Of a DNA stretch of 64,000 nucleotides, positions 13,985-28,526 are shown piece after piece. Numbering within the stretch: the first letter of the stretch is position 1; every line of letters begins with the position of its first letter. The stretch is from positions 62,001 to 126,000 of the forward strand of contig JAKZAN010000073.1 of assembly GCA_023053545.1 (NCBI GenBank), in the 5' to 3' direction. The notes beneath the pieces are model-generated. The model searched no databases, was not told where the DNA came from, and saw only the letters and a list, made by a program, of their open reading frames with translations. Source of the stretch: Lepidurus packardi. Lineage: Eukaryota > Arthropoda > Branchiopoda > Notostraca > Triopsidae. Both the position numbers and the translations under genes were made by a program.

Positions 13985-16900
13985 AGTCCGCAAGGAATTA
14001 ATTCAATCCGCAGGGAATTAATTCAGTACGTAAGGAATTAATTAATTCGTAAGGAATTAATTAAGTCCGTAAAGAATTAATTAAGTCCGTAAGGATTTAA
14101 TTAAGTCCGTAAGGTATTAATTAAGTCCGTTATTAATTAATTAAGTCCATAAGGAACAAATTAATTCCGTAAGGAATTATTTAAGTCCGTGAAGAATTAA
14201 TTCAGTCCGTATGGAATTAATTCAGTCCGTAAGCAATTAATTCAGTCCGTAATGAATTAATTAAGTCCGTAAGGAATTAATTCAGTCCGCAAGGAATTAA
14301 TTCAGTCCGTATGGAATTAATTCAGTCCGTAAGGAATTAGTTCAGTACGTAAGGAATTAGTTCAGTCCGTAAGGAATTAATTCAGTCCGTAAGGAATTAA
14401 TTCAGTCCGTAAGGAATTATTTCAGTCCGTAATGGATTAATTAAGTGCGTAATGAAGTAATTAATTCCGTAAGGAATTTATTCATTCCGTAAGGAATAAA
14501 TTAAGTCCGTAAGGAATTATTTCAGTCCGTATTGAATTAATTAAGTCCGTAGAGAATTAATTCAGTCCGTAAGGATATAATTCAGTCCGTAAGGAATTAA
14601 TTCCGTCCGTAAAGAAGTAATTAAGTTCGTAAGGAATTAATTCAGTCCGTAAGGAATTAATTCAGTCCGTAAGGAATTATTTCAGTCCGTATTGAATTAA
14701 TTAAGTCCGTAGAGAATTAATTCAGTCCGTAAGGAATTAATTCAGTCCGTAAGGAATTAATTCAGTCCGTAAGGAATTAATTCAGTCCGTAAGGAATTAA
14801 TTCAGTCCGTACGGAATTAATTCAGTCCGTAAGGAATTAATCCAGTCCGTAAGGAATTCATTCAGTAAGTAAGGAATTCAATCGATCCTAAAGAATTAAT
14901 TCAGTCCGTAAGGAATTAATTCCGTCCGTAAGGAATTATTTCAGTCCGCAAGGAATTAATTCAGTCCGTATGGAATTAATTCAGTCCGTAAGGAATTAGT
15001 TCAGTACGTAGGGAATTAGTTCAGTCCGTAAGGAATTAATTCAGTCCGTAAGGAATTAGTTCAGTCCGTAAGGAATTAATTCAGTCCGTAATGGATTAAT
15101 TAAGTGCGTAATGAATTAATTCATTCCGTAAGGAATTAATTCATTCCGTAAGGAATTAATTCATTCCGTAAGGAATTAATTAAGTCCGTAAGGAATTATT
15201 TCAGTCCGTATTGAATTAATTAAGTCCGTAGAGAATTAATTCAGTCCGTAAGGAATTAATTCAGTCCGTAAGGAATTAATTCCGTCCGTAAAGAATTAAT
15301 TAAGTTCGTAAGGAATTAATTCAGTCCGTAAGGAATTAATTCAGTCCGTAAGGAATTATTTCAGTCCGTATTGAATTAATTAAGTCCGTAGAGAATTAAT
15401 TCAGTCCGTAAGGAATTAATTCAGTCCGTAAGGAATTAATTCAGTCCGTAAGGAATTAATTAAGTCCGTAAGGAATTAATTCAGTCCGTAAGGAATTAAT
15501 CCAGTCCGTAAGGAATTCATTCAGTAAGTAAGGAATTCAATCGATCCTAAAGAATTAATTCAGTCCGTAAGGAATTAATTCAGTCCGTAAGGAATTATTT
15601 CAGTCCGTATTGAATTAATTAATTCCGTAAAGAATTAATTCAGTTCGCAAGGAATTAATTCAGTCCGCAAGGGATTAATTCAGTCCGTAAGGAATTAATT
15701 AAGTCCGTAAGGTATTAATTAAGTCCGTTATTAATTAATTAAGTCCATGAGGAACAAATTAAGTCCGTAAGGAATTATTTAAGTCCGTGAAGAATTAATT
15801 CAGTCCGTATGGAATTAATTGAGTCCGTAAGGAATTATTTCAGTCGTAATGAATTAATTCAGTCCGCAAGGAATTAATTCAGTCCGTATGGAATTAATTC
15901 AGTCCGTAAGGAATTAGTTCAGTACGCAAGGAATTAATTCAATCCGCAGGGAATTAATTCAGTCCGTAAGGAATTAATTAATTCGTAAGCAATTAATTAA
16001 GTCCGTAAAGAATTAATTAAGTCCGTAAGGATTTAATTAAGTCCGTAAGGTATTAATTAAGTCCGTTATTAATTAATTAAGTCCATAAGGAACAAATTAA
16101 TTCCGTTATTAATTAATTAAGTCCATAAGGAACAAATTAATTCCGTAAGGAATTATTTAAGTCCGTGAAGAATTAATTCAGTCCGTATGGAATTAATTCA
16201 GTCCGTAAGCAATTAATTCAGTCCGTAATGAATTAATTAAGTCCGTAAGGAATTAATTCAGTCCGCAAGGAATTAATTCAGTCCGTATGGAATTAATTCA
16301 GTCCGTAAGGAATTAGTTCAGTACGTAAGGAATTAGTTCAGTCCGTAAGGAATTAATTCAGTCCGTAAGGAATTAATTCAGTCCGTAAGGAATTATTTCA
16401 GTCCGTAATGGATTAATTAAGTGCGTAATGAAGTAATTAATTCCGTAAGGAATTTATTCATTCCGTAAGGAATAAATTAAGTCCGTAAGGAATTACTTCA
16501 GTCCGTATTGAATTAATTAAGTCCGTAGAGAATTAATTCAGTCCGTAAGGATATAATTCAGTCCGTAAGGAATTAATTCCGTCCGTAAAGAAGTAATTAA
16601 GTTCGTAAGGAATTAATTCAGTCCGTAAGGAATTAATTCAGTCCGTAAGGAATTATTTCAGTCCGTATTGAATTAATTAAGTCCGTAGAGAATTAATTCA
16701 GTCCGTAAGGAATTAATTCAGTCCGTAAGGAATTAATTCAGTCCGTAAGGAATTAATTCAGTCCGTAAGGAATTAATTCAGTCCGTACGGAATTAATTCA
16801 GTCCGTAAGGAATTAATCCAGTCCGTAAGGAATTCATTCAGTAAGTAAGGAATTCAATCGATCCTAAAGAATTAATTCAGTCCGTAAGGAATTAATTCCG

Positions 16901-17880
16901 TCCGTAAGGAATTATTTCAGTCCGCAAGGAATTAATTCAGTCCGTATGGAATTAATTCAGTCCGTAAGGAATTAGTTCAGTACGTAGGGAATTAGTTCAG
17001 TCCGTAAGGAATTAATTCAGTCCGTAAGGAATTAGTTCAGTCCGTAAGGAATTAATTCAGTCCGTAATGGATTAATTAAGTGCGTAATGAATTAATTAAG
17101 TCCGTAAGGAATTAATTCATTCCGTAAGGACTTAATTAAGTCCGTAAGGAATTATTTCAGTCCGTATTGAATTAATTAAGTCCGTAGAGAATTAATTCAG
17201 TCCGTAAGGAATTAATTCAGTCCGTAAGGAATTAATTCCGTCCGTAAAGAATTAATTAAGTTCGTAAGGAATTAATTCAGTCCGTAAGGAATTAATTCAG
17301 TCCGTAAGGAATTATTTCAGTCCGTATTGAATTAATTAAGTCCGTAGAGAATTAATTCAGTCCGTAAGGAATTAATTCAGTCCGTAAGGAATTAATTCAG
17401 TCCGTAAGGAATTAATTAAGTCCGTAAGGAATTAATTCAGTCCGTAAGGAATTAATCCAGTCCGTAAGGAATTCATTCAGTAAGTAAGGAATTCAATCGA
17501 TCCTAAAGAATTAATTCAGTCCGTAAGGAATTAATTCAGTCCGTAAGGAATTATTTCAGTCCGTATTGAATTAATTAATTCCGTAAAGAATTAATTCAGT
17601 TCGCAAGGAATTAATTCAGTCCGCAAGGGATTAATTCAGTCCGTAAGGAATTAATTAAGTCCGTAAGGTATTAATTAAGTCCGTTATTAATTAATTAAGT
17701 CCATGAGGAACAAATTAAGTCCGTACGGAATTATTTAAGTCCGTGAAGAATTAATTCAGTCCGTATGGAATTAATTGAGTCCGTAAGGAATTATTTCAGT
17801 CGTAATGAATTAATTCAGTCCGCAAGGAATTAATTCAGTCCGTATGGAATTAATTCAGTCCGTAAGGAATTAGTTCAGTA
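13985..17880 (+). repeat. HOR block C: about 1.94-1.98 kb unit, two copies
   Basis: Two tandem copies meet near 15925. Paired landmarks give the spacing: GGATTTAATTAAG at 14093 and 16029 (1,936 bp), the marker CCTAAAG at 14887 and 16863 (1,976 bp) and at 15546 and 17502 (1,956 bp), and the short GTCGTAATG monomer at 15843 and 17799 (1,956 bp). The change from 1,936 to 1,976 is a local 40-bp duplication near 16091-16140. The fall to 1,956 is loss of one monomer near 17100, where three AATTCATT monomers at about 15120 became fewer. Confidence 0.88.
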
Positions 17881-20800
17881 CGTAAGGAATTAGTTCAGTC
17901 CGTTCGGAATTAATTCAGTCCGTAAGGAATTAATTCAGTCCGTAAGGAATTAATTCAGTCCGTAATGGATTAATTAAGTGCGCAATGAATTAATAAAATC
18001 CGTAAGGAATTAATTCATTCCGTAAGGAATTAATTAAGTCCGTAAGGAATTATTTCAGTCCGTAGTGAATTAATTAAGTCCGTAGAGAACTAATTCAGTC
18101 CGTAAGGAATTATTTGAGTCCGTATTGAATTAATTAAGTCCGTAGAGAATTAATTCAGTCCGTAAGGAATTATTTCAGTCCGTAAGGAATTAATTCAGTC
18201 CGTAAAGAATTAATTAAGTCCGTAAGGAATTAATTCATTCCGTAAGGAATTAATTAAATCCGTTAGGAATTAATTCAGTCCGTAATGAATTAATTAAGTC
18301 CGTAAACAATTAGTTCAGTCCGTAACTAATTAATTCAGTCCGTAAGGGATTAATTCCGTCCGTAAAGAATTAATTCAGTCCGTAAGGAATTAATTAATTC
18401 CGTAAGGAATTAATTCAGTCCGTAAGGAATTAATCCAGTCCGTAAGGAATTCATTCAGTAAGTAAGGAATTTAATCGATCCTAAAGAATTAATTCAGTCC
18501 GTAAGGAATTAATTCAGTCCGCAAGGAATTATTTCAGTCCGCAAGGAATTAATTCAGTCCGTATGGAATTAATTAAGTCCGTAAGGAATTATTTCAGTCC
18601 GTATTGAATTAATTAAGTCCGTAGAGAATTAATTCAGTCCGTAAGGAATTAATTCAGTCCGTAAGGAATTAATTCCGTCCGTAAAGAATTAATTAAGTTC
18701 GTAAGGAATTAATTCAGTCCGTAAGGAATTAATTCAGTCCGTAAGGAATTATTTCAGTCCGTATTGAATTAATTAAGTCCGTAGAGAATTAATTCAGTCC
18801 GTAAGGAATTAATTCAGTCCGTAAGGAATTAATTCAGTCCGTAAGGAATTACTTCAGTCCGTAAGGAATTAATTCAGTCCGTAAGGAATTAATTCAGTCC
18901 GTATGGAATTAATTCAGTCCGTAAGGAATTAATTCAGTCCGTAAGGAATTAATTCAGTCCGTAAAGAATTACTTAAGTTCGTAAAGAATTAATTCAGTCC
19001 GTAAGGAATTAATTCAGTCCGTAAGAAATTATTTCAGTCCGTATTGAATTAATTAATTCCGTAAAGAATTAATTCAGTTCGCAAGGAATTAATTCAGTCC
19101 GTAAGGGATTAATTAAGTCCGTAAGGAATTATTTCAGTCCGTATTGAATTAATTAAGTCTGTAGAGAATTAATTCAGTCCGTAATGAATTAATTAAGTCC
19201 GTAAGGATTTAAATCAGTCCGTAAGGAATTAATTCAGTCCGTAAGGAATTAATTAATTCGTAAGGAATTAATTAAGTCCGTAAAGAATTAATTAAGTCCG
19301 TAAGGAATTAATTAAGTCCGTAAGGTATTAATTAAGTCCGTTAGTTCAGTCCGTAACAATTAGTTCAGTCCGTAACTAATTAATTCAGTCCGTAAGGGAT
19401 TAATTCCGTCCGTAAAGAATTAATTCAGTTCGCAAGGAATTAATTCAGTACGTAAGGAATTAATTAAGTCCATAAGAAATTAATTAAGTCCGTAAGGAAT
19501 TATTTAAGTCCGTAAAGAATTAATTCAGTCCGTAAGGAATTAATTCAGTCTGGAAAGAATTAAGTCCGTAAGGAATTAATTCAGTCCGCAAGGAATTAAT
19601 TCAGTCCGTAAGGAATTAATTCATTCCGTAAGGAATTAATTAATTCGTAAGGAATTAATTAAGTCCGTGAAGAATTAATTCAGTCCGTATGGAATTAATT
19701 CAGTCCGTAAGGAATTAATTCAGTCCGTAATGAATTAATTAAGTCCGTAAGGATTTAATTCAGTCCGCAAGGAATTAATTCAGTCCGTATGGAATTAATT
19801 CAGTCCGTAAGGAATTCATAAAGTCCGTTAGGAATTAATTGAGTCCATAAGGAATTAATTAAGTCCGTAAGGAATTAATCAAGTCCGTAAGGAATTATTT
19901 CAGTCCGTATTGAATTAATTAAGTCTGTAGAGAATTAATTCAGTCCGTAAGGAATTAATTCAGTCCGTAAGGAATTAATTCAGTCCGTAAGGAATTAATT
20001 CAGTCCGTAAGGAATTAATTCAGTCCGTAAGGAATTAATCCAGTCCGTAAGGAATTAATTCAGTAAGTAAGGAATTCAATCGATCCTAAAGAATTAATTC
20101 AGTCCGTAAGGAATTAATTCAGTCCGTAAGGAATTATTTCAGTCCGTATTGAATTAATTAAGTCCGTATGGAATTAATTAAGTCCGTAAGGAATTATTTC
20201 AGTCCGTATTGAATTAATTAAGTCCGTAGAGAATTAATTCAGTCCGTTAGGAATTAATTCAGTCCGTAAGGAATTAATTCCGTCCGTAAAGAATTAATTA
20301 AGTTCGTAAGGAATTAATTCAGTCCGTAAGGAATTAATTCAGTCCGTAAGGAATTATTTCAGTCCGTATTGAATTAATTAAGTCCGTAGAGAATTAATTC
20401 AGTCCGTAAGGAATTAATTCAGTCCGTAAGGAATTAATTCGGTCCGTAAGGAATTACTTCGGTCCGTAAGGAATTAATTCAGTCCGTAAGGAATTAATTC
20501 AGTCCGTATGGAATTAATTCAGTCCGTAAGGAATTAATTCAGTCCGTAAGGAATTAATTCAGTCCGTAAAGAATTACTTAAGTTCGTAAAGAATTAATTC
20601 AGTCCGTAAGGAATTAATTCAGTCCGTAAGAAATTATTTCAGTCCGTATTGAATTAATTAATTCCGTAAAGAATTAATTCAGTTCGCAAGGAATTAATTA
20701 AGTCCGTTAGTTCAGTCCGTAACAATTAGTTCAGTCCGTAACTAATTAATTCAGTCCGTAAGGGATTAATTCCGTCCGTAAAGAATTAATTCAGTTCGCA

Positions 20801-21390
20801 AGGAATTAATTCAGTACGTAAGGAATTAATTAAGTCCATAAGAAATTAATTAAGTCCGTAAGGAATTATTTAAGTCCGTAAAGAATTAATTCAGTCCGTA
20901 AGGAATTAATTCAGTCTGGAAAGAATTAAGTCCGTAAGGAATTAATTCAGTCCGCAAGGAATTAATTCAGTCCGTAAGGAATTAATTCATTCCGTAAGGA
21001 ATTAATTAATTCGTAAGGAATTAATTAAGTCCGTGAAGAATTAATTCAGTCCGTATGGAATTAATTCAGTCCGTAAGGAATTAATTCAGTCCGTAATGAA
21101 TTAATTAAGTCCGTAAGGATTTAATTCAGTCCGCAAGGAATTAATTCAGTCCGTATGGAATTAATTCAGTCCGTAAGGAATTCATAAAGTCCGTTAGGAA
21201 TTAATTGAGTCCATAAGGAATTAATTAAGTCCGTAAGGAATTAATCAAGTCCGTAAGGAATTATTTCAGTCCGAATTGAATTAATTAAGTCTGTAGAGAA
21301 TTAATTCAGTCCGTAAGGGATTAATTCAGTCCGTAAGGAATTAATTCAGTCCGTAAGGAATTAATTCAGTCCGTAAGGAATTAATTCAGT
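17881..21390 (+). repeat. Satellite zone with about 1.6 kb spacing
   Basis: This is continuous monomer array. Markers at 18480, 20085 and 21451 are spaced 1,605 and 1,366 bp. The variant ACTTAAGTTCGTAAAG recurs 1,605 bp apart (18971 and 20576). It also carries the 13-bp truncated monomer (19338, 20704) that continues into the next block. No gene or unrelated DNA is seen. Confidence 0.8.
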
Positions 21391-24300
21391 CCGTAAGGAA
21401 TTAATCCAGTCCGTAAGGAATTAATTCAGTAAGTAAGGAATTCAATCGATCCTAAAGAATTAATTCAGTCCGTAAGGAATTAATTCAGTCCGTAAGGAAT
21501 TATTTCAGTCCGTATTGAATTAATTAAGTCCGTAGAGAATTAATTCAGTCCGTAAGGAATTAATTCAGTCCGTAAGGAATTAATTCAGTCCGTAAGGAAT
21601 TACTTCAGTCCGTAAGGAATTAATTCAGTCCGTAAGGAATTAATTCAGTCCGTATGGAATTAATTCAGTCCGTAAGGAATTAATTCAGTCCGTAAAGAAT
21701 TACTTAAGTTCGTAAAGAATTAATTCAGTCCGTAAGGAATTAATTCAGTCCGTAAGAAATTATTTCAGTCCGTATTGAATTAATTAATTCCGTAAAGAAT
21801 TAATTCAGTTCGCAAGGAATTAATTCAGTCCGTAAGGGATTAATTAAGTCCGTAAGGAATTAATTCAGTCCGTAAGGAATTAATTCAGTCCGTATTGAAT
21901 TAATTAATTCTGTAGAGAATTAATTCAGTCCGTAATGAATTAATTAAGTCCGTAAGGATTTAATTCAGTCCGTAAGGAATTAATTCAGTCCGTAAGGAAT
22001 TAATTAATTCGTAAGGAATTAATTAAGTCCGTAAAGAATTAATTAAGTCCGTAAGGAATTAATTAAGTCCGTAAGGTATTAATTAAGTCCGTTAGTTCAG
22101 TCCGTAACAATTAGTTCAGTCCGTAACTAATTAATTCAGTCCGTAAGGGATTAATTCCGTCCGTAAAGAATTAATTCAGTTCGCAAGGAATTAATTCAGT
22201 ACGTAAGGAATTAATTAAGTCCATAAGAAATTAATTAAGTCCGTAAGGAATTATTTAAGTCCGTAAAGAATTAATTCAGTCCGTAAGGAATTAATTCAGT
22301 CTGGAAAGAATTAAGTCCGTAAGGAATTAATTCAGTCCGTAAGGAATTAATTCAGTCCGTAAGGAATTACTTCAGTCCGTAAGGAATTAATTCAGTCCGT
22401 AAGGAATTAATTCAGTCCGTATGGAATTAATTCAGTCCGTAAGGAATTAATTCAGTCCGTAAAGAATTACTTAAGTTCGTAAAGAATTAATTCAGTCCGT
22501 AAGGAATTAATTCAGTCCGTAAGAAATTATTTCAGTCCGTATTGAATTAATTAATTCCGTAAAGAATTAATTCAGTTCGCAAGGAATTAATTCAGTCCGT
22601 AAGGGATTAATTAAGTCCGTAAGGAATTATTTCAGTCCGTATTGAATTAATTAAGTCTGTAGAGAATTCATTCAGTCCGTAATGAATTAATTAAGTCCGT
22701 AAGGATTTAATTCAGTCCGTAAGGAATTAATTCAGTCCGTAAGGAATTAATTAATTCGTAAGGAATTAATTAAGTCCGTAAAGAATTAATTAAGTCCGTA
22801 AGGAATTAATTAAGTCCGTAAGGTATTAATTAAGTCCGTTAGTTCAGTCCGTAACAATTAGTTCAGTCCGTAACTAATTAATTCAGTCCGTAAGGGATTA
22901 ATTCCGTCCGTAAAGAATTAATTCAGTTCGCAAGGAATTAATTCAGTACGTAAGGAATTAATTAAGTCCATAATAAATTAATTAAGTCCGTAAGGAATTA
23001 TTTAAGTCCGTAAAGAATTAATTCAGTCCGTAAGGAATTAATTCAGTCTGGAAAGAATTAAGTCCGTAAGGAATTAATTCAGTCCGCAAGGAATTAATTA
23101 AGTCCGTAAGGAATTAATCAAGTCCGTAAGGAATTATTTCAGTCCGTATTGAATTAATTAAGTCTGTAGAGAATTAATTCAGTCCGTAAGGAATTAATTC
23201 AGTCCGTAAGGAATTAATTCAGTCCGTAAGGAATTAATTCAGTCCGTAAGGAATTAATTCAGTCCGTAAGGAATTAATCCAGTCCGTAAGGAATTAATTC
23301 AGTAAGTAAGGAATTCAATCGATCCTAAAGAATTAATTCAGTCCGTAAGGAATTAATTCAGTCCGTAAGGAATTATTTCAGTCCGTATTGAATTAATTAA
23401 GTCCGTAGAGAATTAATTCAGTCCGTAAGGAATTAATTCAGTCCGTAAGGAATTAATTCAGTCCGTAAGGAATTAATTAAGTCCGTAAGGAATTAATTCA
23501 GTCCGTAAGGAATTAATCCAGTCCGTAAGGAATTCATTCAGTAAGTAAGGAATTCAATCGATCCTAAAGAATTAATTCAGTCCGTAAGGAATTAATTCAG
23601 TCCGTAATGAATTAATTAAGTCCGTAAGGATTTAATTCAGTCCGCAAGGAATTAATTCAGTCCGTATGGAATTAATTCAGTCCGTAAGGAATTCATAAAG
23701 TCCGTTAGGAATTAATTGAGTCCATAAGGAATTAATTAAGTCCGTAAGGAATTAATCAAGTCCGTAAGGAATTATTTCAGTCCGTATTGAATTAATTAAG
23801 TCTGTAGAGAATTAATTCAGTCCGTAAGGAATTAATTCAGTCCGTAAGGAATTAATTCAGTCCGTAAGGAATTAATTCAGTCCGTAAGGAATTAATTCAG
23901 TCCGTAAGGAATTGATCCAGTCCGTAAGGAATTAATTCAGTAAGTAAGGAATTCAATCGATCCTAAAGAATTAATTCAGTCCGTAAGGAATTAATTCAGT
24001 CCGTAAGGAATTATTTCAGTCCGTATTGAATTAATTAAGTCCGTAGAGAATTAATTCAGTCCGTAAGGAATTAATTCAGTCCGTAAGGAATTAATTCAGT
24101 CCGTAAAGAATTAATTAAGTCCGTAAGGAATTAATTCAGTCCGTAAGGAATTAATCCAGTCCGTAAGGAATTCATTCAGTAAGTAAGGAATTCAATCGAT
24201 CCTAAAGAATTAATTCAGTCCGTAAGGAATTAATTCAGTCCGTAAGAAATTATTTCAGTCCGTATTGAATTAATTAATTCCGTAAAGAATTAATTCAGTT

Positions 24301-27300
24301 CGCAAGGAATTAATTCAGTCCGTAAGGGATTAATTCAGGCCGTAAGGGATTAATTCAGGCCGTAAGGAATTAATTCAGTCCGTAAGGAATTAATTCAGTT
24401 CGCAAGGAATTAATTCAGTCCGTAAGGGATTAATTCAGGCCGTAAGGGATTAATTCAGGCCGTAAGGAATTAATTCAGTCCGTAAGGAATTAATTCAGTC
24501 CGCAAGGAATTAATTCAGTCCGTAAGGAATTAATTCATTCCGTAAGGAATTAATTAATTCGTAAGGAATTAATTAAGTCCGTAAAGAATTAATTAAGTCC
24601 GTAAGGAATTAATTAAGTCCGTAAGGTATTAATTAAGTCCGTAAGGAATTAATTCAGTCCGTAAGGAATTAATCCAGTCCGTAAGGAATTAATTCAGTAA
24701 GTAAGGAATTCAATCGATCCTAAAGAATTAATTCAGTCCGTAAGGAATTAATTCAGTCCGTAAGGAATTATTTCAGTCCGTATTGAATTAATTAAGTCCG
24801 TAGAGAATTAATTCAGTCCGTAAGGAATTAATTCAGTCCGTAAGGAATTAATTCAGTCCGTAAGGAATTACTTCAGTCCGTAAGGAATTAATTCAGTCCG
24901 TAAGGAATTAATTCAGTCCGTATGGAATTAATTCAGTCCGTAAGGAATTAATTCAGTCCGTAAAGAATTACTTAAGTTCGTAAAGAATTAATTCAGTCCG
25001 TAAGGAATTAATTCAGTCCGTAAGAAATTATTTCAGTCCGTATTGAATTAATTAATTCCGTAAAGAATTAATTCAGTTCGCAAGGAATTAATTCAGTCCG
25101 TAAGGGATTAATTAAGTCCGTAAGGAATTAATTCAGTCCGTAAGGAATTAATTCAGTCCGTATTGAATTAATTAATTCTGTAGAGAATTAATTCAGTCCG
25201 TAATGAATTAATTAAGTCCGTAAGGATTTAATTCAGTCCGTAAGGAATTAATTCAGTCCGTAAGGAATTAATTAATTCGTAAGGAATTAATTAAGTCCGT
25301 AAAGAATTAATTAAGTCCGTAAGGAATTAATTAAGTCCGTAAGGTATTAATTAAGTCCGTTAGTTCAGTCCGTAACAATTAGTTCAGTCCGTAACTAATT
25401 AATTCAGTCCGTAAGGGATTAATTCCGTCCGTAAAGAATTAATTCAGTTCGCAAGGAATTAATTCAGTACGTAAGGAATTAATTAAGTCCATAAGAAATT
25501 AATTAAGTCCGTAAGGAATTATTTAAGTCCGTAAAGAATTAATTCAGTCCGTAAGGAATTAATTCAGTCTGGAAAGAATTAAGTCCGTAAGGAATTAATT
25601 CAGTCCGTAAGGAATTAATTCAGTCCGTAAGGAATTACTTCAGTCCGTAAGGAATTAATTCAGTCCGTAAGGAATTAATTCAGTCCGTATGGAATTAATT
25701 CAGTCCGTAAGGAATTAATTCAGTCCGTAAAGAATTACTTAAGTTCGTAAAGAATTAATTCAGTCCGTAAGGAATTAATTCAGTCCGTAAGAAATTATTT
25801 CAGTCCGTATTGAATTAATTAATTCCGTAAAGAATTAATTCAGTTCGCAAGGAATTAATTCAGTCCGTAAGGGATTAATTAAGTCCGTAAGGAATTATTT
25901 CAGTCCGTATTGAATTAATTAAGTCTGTAGAGAATTCATTCAGTCCGTAATGAATTAATTAAGTCCGTAAGGATTTAATTCAGTCCGTAAGGAATTAATT
26001 CAGTCCGTAAGGAATTAATTAATTCGTAAGGAATTAATTAAGTCCGTAAAGAATTAATTAAGTCCGTAAGGAATTAATTAAGTCCGTAAGGTATTAATTA
26101 AGTCCGTTAGTTCAGTCCGTAACAATTAGTTCAGTCCGTAACTAATTAATTCAGTCCGTAAGGGATTAATTCCGTCCGTAAAGAATTAATTCAGTTCGCA
26201 AGGAATTAATTCAGTACGTAAGGAATTAATTAAGTCCATAATAAATTAATTAAGTCCGTAAGGAATTATTTAAGTCCGTAAAGAATTAATTCAGTCCGTA
26301 AGGAATTAATTCAGTCTGGAAAGAATTAAGTCCGTAAGGAATTAATTCAGTCCGCAAGGAATTAATTAAGTCCGTAAGGAATTAATCAAGTCCGTAAGGA
26401 ATTATTTCAGTCCGTATTGAATTAATTAAGTCTGTAGAGAATTAATTCAGTCCGTAAGGAATTAATTCAGTCCGTAAGGAATTAATTCAGTCCGTAAGGA
26501 ATTAATTCAGTCCGTAAGGAATTAATTCAGTCCGTAAGGAATTAATCCAGTCCGTAAGGAATTAATTCAGTAAGTAAGGAATTCAATCGATCCTAAAGAA
26601 TTAATTCAGTCCGTAAGGAATTAATTCAGTCCGTAAGGAATTATTTCAGTCCGTATTGAATTAATTAAGTCCGTAGAGAATTAATTCAGTCCGTAAGGAA
26701 TTAATTCAGTCCGTAAGGAATTAATTCAGTCCGTAAGGAATTAATTAAGTCCGTAAGGAATTAATTCAGTCCGTAAGGAATTAATCCAGTCCGTAAGGAA
26801 TTCATTCAGTAAGTAAGGAATTCAATCGATCCTAAAGAATTAATTCAGTCCGTAAGGAATTAATTCAGTCCGTAATGAATTAATTAAGTCCGTAAGGATT
26901 TAATTCAGTCCGCAAGGAATTAATTCAGTCCGTATGGAATTAATTCAGTCCGTAAGGAATTCATAAAGTCCGTTAGGAATTAATTGAGTCCATAAGGAAT
27001 TAATTAAGTCCGTAAGGAATTAATCAAGTCCGTAAGGAATTATTTCAGTCCGTATTGAATTAATTAAGTCTGTAGAGAATTAATTCAGTCCGTAAGGAAT
27101 TAATTCAGTCCGTAAGGAATTAATTCAGTCCGTAAGGAATTAATTCAGTCCGTAAGGAATTAATTCAGTCCGTAAGGAATTGATCCAGTCCGTAAGGAAT
27201 TAATTCAGTAAGTAAGGAATTCAATCGATCCTAAAGAATTAATTCAGTCCGTAAGGAATTAATTCAGTCCGTAAGGAATTATTTCAGTCCGTATTGAATT

Positions 27301-27928
27301 AATTAAGTCCGTAGAGAATTAATTCAGTCCGTAAGGAATTAATTCAGTCCGTAAGGAATTAATTCAGTCCGTAAAGAATTAATTAAGTCCGTAAGGAATT
27401 AATTCAGTCCGTAAGGAATTAATCCAGTCCGTAAGGAATTCATTCAGTAAGTAAGGAATTCAATCGATCCTAAAGAATTAATTCAGTCCGTAAGGAATTA
27501 ATTCAGTCCGTAAGAAATTATTTCAGTCCGTATTGAATTAATTAATTCCGTAAAGAATTAATTCAGTTCGCAAGGAATTAATTCAGTCCGTAAGGGATTA
27601 ATTCAGGCCGTAAGGGATTAATTCAGGCCGTAAGGAATTAATTCAGTCCGTAAGGAATTAATTCAGTTCGCAAGGAATTAATTCAGTCCGTAAGGGATTA
27701 ATTCAGGCCGTAAGGGATTAATTCAGGCCGTAAGGAATTAATTCAGTCCGTAAGGAATTAATTCAGTCCGCAAGGAATTAATTCAGTCCGTAAGGAATTA
27801 ATTCATTCCGTAAGGAATTAATTAATTCGTAAGGAATTAATTAAGTCCGTAAAGAATTAATTAAGTCCGTAAGGAATTAATTAAGTCCGTAAGGTATTAA
27901 TTAAGTCCGTAAGGAATTAATTCAGTCC
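21391..27928 (+). repeat. HOR block D: 3,268-bp unit, two near-identical copies
   Basis: Marker cassettes at 21451, 23324, 23563, 23962 and 24201 each recur exactly 3,268 bp later, at 24719, 26592, 26831, 27230 and 27469. Rare variants are shared at the same offset: TCCATAATAAATT near 22969, a GATCCAG monomer near 23913, a TTCTGTAGAG monomer near 21909 and an isolated AATTCATTC near 22667. Spot comparison found no mismatch. The copies stop matching near 24660 and 27928. Identity this high implies a recent tandem duplication, or an assembly duplication. Within each copy there is a further internal repeat of about 750 bp. Confidence 0.92.
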
Positions 27929-28526
27929 GTAATGGATTAATTAAGTGCGTAATGAATTAATAAAATCCGTAAGGATTTAATTCATTCCGTAAGGAATTAT
28001 TTCAGTCCGTAATGAATTAATTCAGTCCGCAAGGAATTAATTCAGTCCGTATGGAATTAATTCAGTCCATAAGGAATTAGTTCAGTACGTAAGGAATTAG
28101 TTCAGTCCGTGAGGAATTAATTCAGTCCGTATGGAATTAATTCAGGCCGTAAGGAATTAATTCAGTCCGTAATGGATTAATTAAGTGCGTAATGAATTAA
28201 TAAAATCCGTAAGGATTTAATTCATTCCGTAAGGAATTAATTAATTCCGTAAGGAATTATTTCAGTCCGTATTGAGTTAATTAAGTCCGTAGAGAATTAA
28301 TTCAGTCCGTAAGGAATTATTTCAATCCGTATTGAATTAATTAAGTCCGTAGAGAATTAATTCAGTCCGTAAGGAATTAATTCAGTCCGTAAGGAATTAA
28401 TTCAGTCCGTAAAGAATTAATTAAGTCCGTAAGGAATTAATTCATTCCGTAAGGAATTAATTCATTCCGTAAGGAATTAATTAAATCCGTAAGGAATTCA
28501 TTCAGTAAGTAAGGAATTCAATCGAT

